A program made the translations under genes and the position numbers. DNA of 64,000 bases from JANWXD01 sp035575135 (GTDB lineage: Bacteria > Acidobacteriota > Terriglobia > Bryobacterales > Bryobacteraceae), in NCBI GenBank assembly GCA_035575135.1, contig DATLYE010000048.1, positions 88,936 through 152,935 on the forward strand, read 5' to 3'. Below, piece after piece: positions 57,941-64,000 of the stretch (positions are counted from its first letter, which is position 1; each line of letters starts with the position of its first letter). A model generated the notes under the pieces. The model saw only the letters and a program-made list of their open reading frames with translations, was not told the origin of the DNA and did no database searches.

Positions 57941-59020
57941 TCAGGCCAGCGACAGTCGCGCCGCGGCCGGGAGCGTCAGATCGTCGAACTCACCCCGCTC
58001 GAGTTTGACAAATGCCGCCGCCGCGATCATGGCCGCGTTGTCCGTGGAAAGCGCCGGTGAGGGAAAGTAAACAGGATAGGGCAGCGCCAGCTCCCGGGCT
58101 GCTGCCCGCAGGCCCGAGTTGCAGGCCACGCCTCCGGAAATGATCAGCGCCCGGGCCTGAATCTGCTCGGCGGCGGAGGCCGCGCGGCGCAGCAGCTCTT
58201 CAATCACCGTCCGCTGGAACGACGCAAGCAGGTCCAGCGTGGCCCGGGGCGTCACCGCCAGCCATTCCTCCAGGGAAGGGCGTGGCTTGCGGCGCAGCAG
58301 TTCGCGCCGGGCTTCGATTTCCGCCGCCAGATCCCGCTCCCGCGTCCACCGCAGCACCGCCGTCTTCAGCCCGCTGAAGCTGAAGTCCAGCGGATTGCCC
58401 TTCATGCGCGCCAGGGTGAACCGCACCGCGTGCGGATTTCCATACGCCGCCAGCCGGTCAATCACCGGCCCTCCCGGGTAGCCGAAGCCGAGCAGCTTCG
58501 CCACCTTGTCGTAGGCTTCCCCGGCCGCATCATCCCGCGTCTTGCCGAGCAGCCGGTAGCGAAACCCTTCGGCCACCTCGAACAGGTGCGTGTGCCCGCC
58601 GCTCACCACCAGCGCCAGTGCAGGCAGCTCCAGGGTCTCGCCTCTCTGCTTGGCTTCCATCACTACGGCGTGGATGTGCCCTTCGATGTGGTTGACGCCG
58701 ATCAGCGGAAGGCCGCGCGCAAAACAGATCGCCTTGGCGAACGTCAGACCCACCAGCAGAGACCCGACCAGGCCCGGGCCCGATGTGGCCGCAACGGCGG
58801 CCAGGTCTCCGTATTCTGTCTGGGCTTGCTCCAGCGCGGCCCGCACCACCGGCACGATGGCGCGCAGGTGCTCCCGTGAGGCCAGCTCCGGCACCACCCC
58901 GCCGTACTTGCCGTGGGTGGCCAGCTGCGAGGCCACCACGGAGGAAAGCACCCGAACCCCATCCTCCACGACCGCCGCGGCGGTCTCGTCGCACGAGGTT
59001 TCAATACCCAGAATGCGCAA
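57941..59020 (-). CDS. tsaD: tRNA N6-threonylcarbamoyladenosine transferase
   Basis: Catalytic subunit (359 aa) that transfers the threonylcarbamoyl group to A37 of ANN-decoding tRNAs. RILGIETSCDETAAAVVEDG, AATSGPGLVGSLLVGLTFAKAICF, HIEGHIHAVVMEAKQ with metal-binding His, LVVSGGHTHLF, and the C-terminal ISGGVACNSGLRAAARELALPYPVYFPSPALSTDNAAMIAAA are all intact. TTG start at 59020 with TAGGAT ending 7 nt upstream and no Shine-Dalgarno site, so the mRNA is probably leaderless. Divergent from queA across 29 nt. Confidence 0.96.
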   Translation of the reverse strand: MRILGIETSCDETAAAVVEDGVRVLSSVVASQLATHGKYGGVVPELASREHLRAIVPVVRAALEQAQTEYGDLAAVAATSGPGLVGSLLVGLTFAKAICFARGLPLIGVNHIEGHIHAVVMEAKQRGETLELPALALVVSGGHTHLFEVAEGFRYRLLGKTRDDAAGEAYDKVAKLLGFGYPGGPVIDRLAAYGNPHAVRFTLARMKGNPLDFSFSGLKTAVLRWTRERDLAAEIEARRELLRRKPRPSLEEWLAVTPRATLDLLASFQRTVIEELLRRAASAAEQIQARALIISGGVACNSGLRAAARELALPYPVYFPSPALSTDNAAMIAAAAFVKLERGEFDDLTLPAAARLSLA

Positions 59021-59026
59021 CTTCGC

Positions 59027-59033
59027 TATCCTA
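59027..59033. promoter_or_regulatory. Shared symmetric -10 element of tsaD and queA
   Basis: TATCCTA reads TATCCT on the plus strand (59027-59032) and TAGGATA on the minus strand (TAGGAT at 59028-59033). It can serve tsaD (TTG 7 nt away) and queA (GTG 17 nt away) in opposite directions. Confidence 0.5.
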
Positions 59034-59049
59034 CAGGTAGTCGCCGTTC

Positions 59050-60117
59050 GTGAATCTTTCTGACTTTGATTATCCCCTGCCGGAAGACCGCATCGCGCAG
59101 CGTCCCTTGGCGGACCGCGCCGCCTCCCGCATGCTCGTGCTCCACCGGCAGGAGGGCCGCTGGGAGGATCGTTTCTTCCGGGATCTTCCCTCGTTTCTCG
59201 GTCCCGGCGACTGCCTGGTGTTGAACGACTCCCGGGTCTTTCCCGCCCGCCTCTACGGCCGCCGCGCCGGCGTTCGCGCCCTCCCGATCGGCAAGCGTAA
59301 TCCCAGGCGGTGGCAGTACCTCACTGGCAAAGTCGAAGTGCTGCTGCTCGAGCCGGATGCGCACGACCACAACGTCTGGCGGGCCCTCGTACATCCCGGT
59401 CGCAAGATGCACGTCGGTGAGCGCGTGTTTTTCGAAGGCGGTCTGGAGGCGGAGGTCATCGCGCGCGGCGACTACGGCGAGCGCACCCTGCGCTTTTACT
59501 GCGACGGCGACATCTACCAGAAGCTCGACCAGATCGGGCACGTGCCGCTGCCGCCTTACATCCGCCGCCCCGACGAGCCGGAAGACCGCGAACGCTATCA
59601 GACCGTCTTTGCACGCGAGACCGGTTCTGCCGCCGCTCCGACGGCCGGCCTTCACTTTACCCCCGAGGTGCTGGAAGCCTGCCGCGCCGCTGGCGCCGAA
59701 ATCGCCTACGTGACCCTTCACGTCGGACTGGGCACCTTCCAGCCCGTCCACACCGAGATCATCGAACAGCACCGGTTGCATGCCGAGCGCTTCCGCATCT
59801 CCGAGGAAGAGGCCCGCAAGATGCGCGCCGCTCGGCGCCTGGTGGCCTGCGGCACCACCGTCGTGCGCACCCTCGAAACCGCATGTCTCCGCGGCGGGAT
59901 CGCGGCCATGACGGGGGAAACCGATCTGTTCATCTATCCCGGTTTCCAGTTCCGCGCCACTTCCGCTCTGTTGACCAACTTCCACCTCCCCCGCAGCAGC
60001 CTTCTGATCCTGGTGTGCGCCTTCGCAGGCCGCGATCTGGTCCTGGCCGCCTATCGCCACGCCGTCGAGGCCGGCTATCGCTTCTACTCCTATGGGGATT
60101 GCATGCTGATTCTGTGA
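59050..60117 (+). CDS. queA: S-adenosylmethionine:tRNA ribosyltransferase-isomerase
   Basis: Enzyme of 355 aa (E. coli 356) that converts preQ1 in tRNA to epoxyqueuosine. NLSDFDYPLPEDRIAQRPLADRAASRMLVL, CLVLNDSRVFPARLYGRR, LLLEPDAHDHNVWRALVHPGRKMHVG, LPPYIRRPDEPEDRERYQTVFARETGSAAAPTAGLHFT and TDLFIYPGFQFRATSALLTNFHLPRSSLLILVCAFAGRD are family motifs. GTG start; no Shine-Dalgarno site, 29 nt from the divergent tsaD start. The minus strand opposite this gene is open but is only a shadow. Confidence 0.97.
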   Translation: MNLSDFDYPLPEDRIAQRPLADRAASRMLVLHRQEGRWEDRFFRDLPSFLGPGDCLVLNDSRVFPARLYGRRAGVRALPIGKRNPRRWQYLTGKVEVLLLEPDAHDHNVWRALVHPGRKMHVGERVFFEGGLEAEVIARGDYGERTLRFYCDGDIYQKLDQIGHVPLPPYIRRPDEPEDRERYQTVFARETGSAAAPTAGLHFTPEVLEACRAAGAEIAYVTLHVGLGTFQPVHTEIIEQHRLHAERFRISEEEARKMRAARRLVACGTTVVRTLETACLRGGIAAMTGETDLFIYPGFQFRATSALLTNFHLPRSSLLILVCAFAGRDLVLAAYRHAVEAGYRFYSYGDCMLIL

Positions 60118-60155
60118 ACTCCGCCGGTGCGGCCGCCCTCCGCCTCCGGACGCCG

Positions 60156-60161
60156 TACAAT
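60156..60161 (+). promoter_or_regulatory. -10-like TACAAT of the ALDH gene
   Basis: TACAAT about 39 nt before the ATG at 60201, leaving a leader of about 32 nt with a strong AAAGGAGG site. No -35 match. Confidence 0.45.
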
Positions 60162-60200
60162 GACAGGCGAACGATCCCGGCTTGAGTAAAGGAGGCCGTG

Positions 60201-61736
60201 ATGCCGGTCCAGGAAACCATCCAGGAAGTTCTGGGACGTCTCGAAGTGGAGCCCGTCAACTCCGGCGCCTGCGCGGGCGCTTGGTTGCCGCGTCCCTCCG
60301 GCGGGGAACTGGTGTCCTACAATCCTGCCGGTGAAAGCGAGCTCGGCCGCGTCCTCATGGCAGGCCCCGAAGATTACGAGGAGGTCATGCGTCGCGCCTC
60401 AGAAACGTTCCTCGAATGGCGCATGCTCCCCGCACCCCGGCGCGGCTTGATCGTCCGCGAAATCGCCGACGAACTCCGCCGCCTCAAAGACGACCTGGGT
60501 GCGCTCGTGACGCTCGAAACCGGTAAGATCCTCGCCGAAGGCCGCGGCGAAGTGCAGGAAATGATTGATATCGCCGACTTCGCCGTCGGCCTTTCCCGTC
60601 AGCTTTACGGCTTCACCATGACCAGCGAGCGCCCTCGTCACCGCATGTACGAGCAGTGGCATCCCCTGGGCGTTGTGGGTGTGATCACGGCCTTCAACTT
60701 TCCCGTGGCGGTCTGGTCCTGGAACGCCTTCATCGCGGCCGTCTGCGGCGATTGCGTGGTTTGGAAACCCTCCTCGGAAACGCCGCTCACGGCCATTGCG
60801 GTGCAAAAAATCTGTAACCGCGTCCTGGAGCGGCACGGCTGGAAGGGGGTGTTCAACTTGCTCATCGGGCGCGGCTCCGTCATCGGGGAACGCCTCCTGG
60901 CCGATCGCCGCGTCCCGCTCATCAGCGCCACCGGCTCTTGCTCGATGGGCTACCGCGTGGCGGAAGTGGTGGCCCGGCGCCTGGGTCGCACGATTCTGGA
61001 ACTGGGCGGCAACAACGGCGTCATCGTCATGGACGACGCCAATCTCGACCTCGCTCTGCGAGCCATCCTGTTCGGTGCCATCGGAACCGCAGGCCAGCGT
61101 TGCACCACCATCCGGCGGCTTTTCCTGCAAAAAGGCATCGCCGCCGAGATGACCGAACGCCTCCTCAACGCCTACCGCCAGGTCCGCATCGGAGATCCCA
61201 TGGACGAAGGCACCCTCATGGGGCCGCTCATTAATCGGCGCGCCGTCGAAGAGATGATGGCCGGTCTCGAAAGGATCCGCGAGCAAGGCGGCGAAATCCT
61301 CTACGGCGGCCGCCCCCTGCCGCACCTGGGCGGCTGCTACGTGGAGCCCGCGCTGGTGCGCGCCCATCCCGCCATGCCCATTCTTCGCGAAGAGCTTTTC
61401 GCCCCGGTGCTCTACTTGCTCGAATTTGACACTCTCGAGCAGGCCATCCGCTGGCACAACGACGTGCCGCAAGGTCTCGCCTCGGCCATCTTCACCAACA
61501 GCCTGACGGCGGCCGAGACCTTTCTGAGCGCCCTCGGCAGCGATTGCGGCATCGCCAACGTCAACATCGGCACCAGCGGCGCCGAAATCGGCGGCGCCTT
61601 CGGCGGTGAAAAGGAGACCGGCGGCGGCCGCGAGGCCGGCAGCGACGCCTGGAAACAGTACATGCGCCGCCAGACCGTCACCATCAACTGGTCCGACGAA
61701 CTCCCTCTGGCCCAGGGGATCCGATTCGAGCTGTAG
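60201..61736 (+). CDS. ALDH7-type aldehyde dehydrogenase (alpha-aminoadipic semialdehyde dehydrogenase-like)
   Basis: NAD-dependent aldehyde dehydrogenase of 511 aa. TLETGKILAEGRGEVQEMID, GVITAFNFPVAVWSWNAFIAAVCGDCVVWKPSSETPLTA, LISATGSCSMG, LELGGNNGVIV with catalytic Glu, and Cys301 in GTAGQRCTTIRRLFL. The C-terminal GTSGAEIGGAFGGEKETGGGREAGSD is the ALDH7 (antiquitin) signature. The substrate is probably 2-aminoadipic semialdehyde/piperideine-6-carboxylate of lysine breakdown, or another semialdehyde; no other lysine gene is adjacent. ATG at 60201 chosen over GTG 60198 by the GGAGG 5 nt upstream. Confidence 0.95.
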   Translation: MPVQETIQEVLGRLEVEPVNSGACAGAWLPRPSGGELVSYNPAGESELGRVLMAGPEDYEEVMRRASETFLEWRMLPAPRRGLIVREIADELRRLKDDLGALVTLETGKILAEGRGEVQEMIDIADFAVGLSRQLYGFTMTSERPRHRMYEQWHPLGVVGVITAFNFPVAVWSWNAFIAAVCGDCVVWKPSSETPLTAIAVQKICNRVLERHGWKGVFNLLIGRGSVIGERLLADRRVPLISATGSCSMGYRVAEVVARRLGRTILELGGNNGVIVMDDANLDLALRAILFGAIGTAGQRCTTIRRLFLQKGIAAEMTERLLNAYRQVRIGDPMDEGTLMGPLINRRAVEEMMAGLERIREQGGEILYGGRPLPHLGGCYVEPALVRAHPAMPILREELFAPVLYLLEFDTLEQAIRWHNDVPQGLASAIFTNSLTAAETFLSALGSDCGIANVNIGTSGAEIGGAFGGEKETGGGREAGSDAWKQYMRRQTVTINWSDELPLAQGIRFEL

Positions 61737-61753
61737 CCCTCGGCCCGCCCGGC

Positions 61754-62446
61754 CTACGACACCGCCGCAGAAAGGAAGGGCAGATCGGCCAGAGATGTTA
61801 CCTCATGGTCAGGGCGTCCGGGTAAGTTCTCTGGTGGCTGCGAATACCGGTTACACCAGACGACATGCATGCCGAAGGCGGACGCCGCCCACGCGTCCCA
61901 GGCGTTCGCCGACTGGTAGGAAATCTCCTCCCGCCGAACTCCCAGCCGATCCACTGCCAGTTGATACACGCTGGGATGCGGCTTGTATGCGCCGACCTCC
62001 TCCACCGAAAGCACCTCGTCCAAAAGCCCCGAAATTCCGGCGCTCGCGATGGCTGCCTCGAGCATTTGGGGCGATCCGTTCGATAACACGGCGGTCCGGA
62101 TCCCCTTGCTCTTCAGTCGCCGGAGCACATCGGGGACTTCCGGAAAGGCATCCAGCGTGAGGTAAGCCTCCATTAACCGTTCCTTGAGACCTGCGACTTC
62201 GATCCCCAGCGCTCTCAGCGCGTAATCCAAAGCCTCGCCGGTCACTTGCCAGAAGTCCGCGTGCTTGTCTTGAAGCGTGCGAAGCCAGGTGTACTGGAGT
62301 TGCTTTTCCCGCCAAAGGCGGTTGAGCGCCTCGCGGTTCGGGCCCAAGACTTCACCGCACCGTAAGGCGGCTGACGCGTAGTCGAACAGCGTACCGTAGG
62401 CGTCGAACACACAGGCTCGCGGAAGGAAACTCACCGGTGTTTCCAT
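61754..62446 (-). CDS. (S)-2-haloacid dehalogenase family HAD hydrolase
   Basis: HAD-superfamily hydrolase of 230 aa. The N-terminal nucleophile motif is ACVFDAYGTLFD, followed by the helical cap (LWREKQLQYTWLRTL, similar to L-2-haloacid dehalogenases), VLSNGSPQMLEAAI, DEVLSVEEVGAYKPHPSVYQLAVDRLGV and QSANAWDAWAASAFGMHVVWCNR. The Ser-Asn and Lys motifs of the dehalogenase type are present, but family members also act on phosphates, so the substrate is uncertain. Start at 62446 is the second of two adjacent ATGs, 4 nt after GGGAGG. TACAAT (minus) lies 26 nt upstream. Confidence 0.9.
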   Translation of the reverse strand: METPVSFLPRACVFDAYGTLFDYASAALRCGEVLGPNREALNRLWREKQLQYTWLRTLQDKHADFWQVTGEALDYALRALGIEVAGLKERLMEAYLTLDAFPEVPDVLRRLKSKGIRTAVLSNGSPQMLEAAIASAGISGLLDEVLSVEEVGAYKPHPSVYQLAVDRLGVRREEISYQSANAWDAWAASAFGMHVVWCNRYSQPPENLPGRPDHEVTSLADLPFLSAAVS

Positions 62447-62655
62447 CATGCCTCCCTGAGGGCGCGGATTTCCATTGTAGGCTCCTGCCCACCGGAACAA
62501 GACAACCCCGCTCCGTGTCGGCACGCTTCAGCCGCTCAAACGAACTTCCTCTGCCGCACGGGATAAAATTCCAGTTGTAGGGCGTTCCGGTAGGCGTCCG
62601 CCTGCCGCTCCCTGCGCCACAGCCATCGCTTCCAGGCAAGAGGAATGCTGCTCGG

Positions 62656-63429
62656 ATGCCGCTGTACACCTGCTTTGACATGATTCGCGATTGCGCCGCT
62701 GGTCGGCCCGAAGGCTGGCGCTTCTTTGTCGCCGAATACGCACCCGTGATCCGCGCCCTGGTCGAACACTACTTCCCGCAGGCAGCCGCCGAGTGGGCTG
62801 CCCGCGCCCCGGAAATCTTGCGCCCCTTCGATTTCGCTTTCTTCCGCGCCTGCCCTCCCTGTTCGGAACGCGATTTCATCCTGAAGCTCCGGCAGCATCT
62901 GCTCGCGTCGGTGGAAGCGGACGAGAATCCGGCTCCGGCCGCCTGGGACTCGTTTGCCGCGTCTCTGGCCGGACTCACCTTCACCGAAAAGCAGGTGGTC
63001 TGGTTGGAAGTGATGGGGTATGGGACGCCGGATTCCGCCGCCATGATGCGGATGCATCCGGAGGGCGTCGAGCGCATTCGCCGCAAGGCGGCGCAGCTCC
63101 TCCGGGAAGCAGGCTGCATCGCTGTCTTCCCCGCACTGCGCCGCGCCGTGGCGCACCTGCCCGCGGAGGGTTGCTGCGCCCCCAAGGATTTTTTCGACTG
63201 GCTCGACGGCCGCATCACCTGGTACCGGCGCGAAGACATCGAGCGCCACGCTTCCTCCTGCTGGAGCTGCGTGGATCTGTTCTGCCGCGTTCGCGAAGCC
63301 CTGCGCCTCGCCCAGCGCCGCAGTCCTCTGCCGCAGCGGGAGGTGAACGCTTTGCTCGAAGCCCTTCGGCTTGACACACCGCGAAAGCCGTTCTGGTTGC
63401 GTTTCTGGAGACAGAGAATCGGCGCCTGA
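62656..63429 (+). CDS. Sigma-like protein fused to an anti-sigma-type zinc finger
   Basis: Protein of 257 aa. Residues about 1-35 (CFDMIRDCAAGRPEGWRFFVAEYAPVIRALVEHYFP) resemble the start of sigma-70 region 2. Residues about 105-150 (AGLTFTEKQVVWLEVMGYGTPDSAAMMRMHPEGVERIRRKAAQLLRE) resemble region 4 with its helix-turn-helix. A zinc-binding motif follows: ITWYRREDIERHASSCWSCVDLFCRVREAL, the HxxxCxxC of anti-sigma ZAS domains. No membrane helix. Sigma factor and its own zinc brake would thus be one chain. The -35/-10 contact residues look degenerate, so it may regulate rather than initiate. Upstream, TAAAAT lies about 90 nt before the ATG; the 62447-62655 gap has no other feature. Confidence 0.65.
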   Translation: MPLYTCFDMIRDCAAGRPEGWRFFVAEYAPVIRALVEHYFPQAAAEWAARAPEILRPFDFAFFRACPPCSERDFILKLRQHLLASVEADENPAPAAWDSFAASLAGLTFTEKQVVWLEVMGYGTPDSAAMMRMHPEGVERIRRKAAQLLREAGCIAVFPALRRAVAHLPAEGCCAPKDFFDWLDGRITWYRREDIERHASSCWSCVDLFCRVREALRLAQRRSPLPQREVNALLEALRLDTPRKPFWLRFWRQRIGA

Positions 63430-63447
63430 CCGCCCGCCGCGGACATC

Positions 63448-63477
63448 TTGACGGCCCTCGGCCGGCCTTGCTATATT
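63448..63477 (+). promoter_or_regulatory. rrn: Promoter of the rRNA operon
   Basis: TTGACG (63448-63453), 18-nt spacer, TATATT (63472-63477), expected start near 63484. The G/C-rich discriminator (CGATACCGG) is typical of stringently controlled rRNA promoters. This is the best -35/-10 pair in the window. Confidence 0.75.
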
Positions 63478-63483
63478 CGATAC

Positions 63484-63759
63484 CGGATGCGGCTGGGTCC
63501 TCCGGCCGCACCGCTCCTGTATCTGATCGGTTTTCGAAGCTCCGTCCGCCTCCATCGGGCGGAGACGGGCAGTCGGCAGTCGGTCGGAGTTCCTCGCGAG
63601 GATATCCGGCTCAGGCTGCGCGGATCTTTGAAAACTGGTTGGAGTGAATCCAGGGAACCCCGCCAATCGCTTCGCAGCCAGGCCGCAAACTCTGCAAGTT
63701 TCCTCGGGCAAACTCGAAGCGGGACGGCTCGACGCCCCGCCAGGTTTGCCCGCCAGGTT
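63484..63759 (+). ncRNA. rRNA operon leader with boxA
   Basis: About 276 nt of transcribed, non-coding leader. GATCTTTGAAAACTGG at 63623-63638 matches the boxA antitermination element usual in rRNA leaders (TGCTCTTTGAAA type). TCCGCC/GGCGGA (63545-63563) is a 6-bp hairpin. No open reading frame of note. The last part holds a tandem repeat and should pair with the sequence after the 16S 3' end to form the RNase III stalk. Confidence 0.65.
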
Positions 63760-63760
63760 T
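63736..63760 (+). repeat. Tandem 12-nt repeat directly before the 16S rRNA
   Basis: CCCGCCAGGTTT at 63736-63747 and again at 63749-63760, separated by one G. It ends where the mature 16S rRNA begins. Such a repeat gives two registers for pairing with the 3' flank in the processing stalk. Confidence 0.6.
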
Positions 63761-64000
63761 CAACTGAGAGTTTGATCCCGGCTCAGAGTCAACGCTGGCG
63801 GCGCGCCTAACACATGCAAGTCGAACGAGAAAAGGGAAAGGAGAGCAATCTCCGAGTACCTGAGTAAAGTGGCGTACGGGTGAGTAACACGTGGGTAACC
63901 TGCCCTCCGGTGGGGAATAACCCTGGGAAACCGGGGCTAATACCGCATACGCCCGAGAGGGGAAAGCCGCAAGGCGCCGGAGGAGGGGCCCGCGGCCGAT
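63760..64000 (+). rRNA. rrs: 16S ribosomal RNA, 5' part (truncated by the window edge)
   Basis: The first 241 nt or so of the small-subunit rRNA. AGAGTTTGATC begins at 63767, matching E. coli position 8, so position 1 is near 63760. CGCTGGCGGCG, CCTAACACATGCAAGTCGA and GGTGAGTAACACGTGGGTAACCTGCC follow in order, with the V1 hairpin short (GAGAAAAGGGAAAGGAGAGCAA), as in Acidobacteriota. The wording supports an acidobacterial, probably Bryobacterales-like, origin. Base 63778-63779 reads CCCGG where the common primer 27F expects CCTGG. The rest of the gene is outside the window. Confidence 0.97.

Noticed and set aside
1..64000. CRISPR array, insertion sequences, prophage or tRNA genes
   Set aside because: No regular spaced repeats, transposase or integrase motifs, terminal inverted repeats or cloverleaf-like sequences were found by reading; a tRNAscan and repeat search would settle it.

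Overview
This is a GC-rich (roughly 63-65 %), densely coded chromosomal window, almost certainly from an Acidobacteriota member, plausibly of the Bryobacterales/Solibacterales line. The evidence is the 16S rRNA 5' end at the right edge, whose opening and V1-V2 wording look acidobacterial, together with secreted Gfo/Idh/MocA oxidoreductases, BsuPI-type domains, a TPR-fused Ser/Thr kinase and CHAT/ECF modules. No tRNA, CRISPR array, insertion sequence, integrase or phage gene was seen; base composition and codon use look even throughout, so the region reads as native.

Region by region: 1-5.8 kb is an NXR/Nar-like type II molybdoenzyme operon (alpha subunit cut by the window edge, FeS beta subunit, heme-b gamma subunit, TorD-like chaperone). 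6-10 kb has DoxX, a secreted coiled protein, an eRF1-like (baeRF/VLRF1-type) protein, a rhomboid protease and an SppA/SDH-like membrane protease. 10-12.6 kb is a polysaccharide cassette (glycosyltransferase, Wzm/Wzt-type exporter). 12.7-20 kb holds a secreted protein, an aldo/keto reductase, a BsuPI-domain protein, endonuclease IV, LeuRS and a Tat-exported Gfo/Idh/MocA protein. 20.1-24.8 kb is a minus-strand module of ECF sigma, membrane anti-sigma, an orphan protein and a TPR-CHAT protease: the strongest candidate for an uncharacterised signalling system here. 24.9-33.7 kb has a MerR-TPR regulator, a P1B ATPase with an altered metal motif, a cyclase-family lipoprotein, DUF309, a Cys-triad MerR, a Ser/Thr kinase-TPR protein, transaldolase, Dabb and cold-shock proteins. 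33.9-40.6 kb has a ceramidase-like protein and a trio encoding a HAD-M1 peptidase fusion, a small beta protein and a metzincin. 40.8-44.9 kb is coxSLMG (form II CO-dehydrogenase-like). 45-47.6 kb couples a beta-helix lipoprotein with a methyltransferase.

From 47.6 to 59 kb the minus strand is mostly translation and export housekeeping: ffh, rpsP, khpA, rimM, trmD, rplS, rnhB, lepB, a manC-type gene, an ecsC-family gene, a phosphoesterase, prfB (with the classic programmed +1 frameshift) and tsaC/sua5, plus tsaD. queA runs divergently from tsaD. The right end has an ALDH7-type dehydrogenase, a haloacid dehalogenase, a single polypeptide joining sigma-like regions to an anti-sigma zinc finger, and the promoter, leader and 5' end of an rRNA operon.

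Two themes cross the window. First, many genes that follow an intergenic gap have a TAnnnT -10-like hexamer only 6-10 nt before the start codon and no Shine-Dalgarno sequence, suggesting frequent leaderless transcripts; genes inside operons use good Shine-Dalgarno sites or 4-nt ATGA/GTGA overlaps. Second, proteases and sigma/anti-sigma pairs are unusually common, which points to proteolysis-linked signalling.
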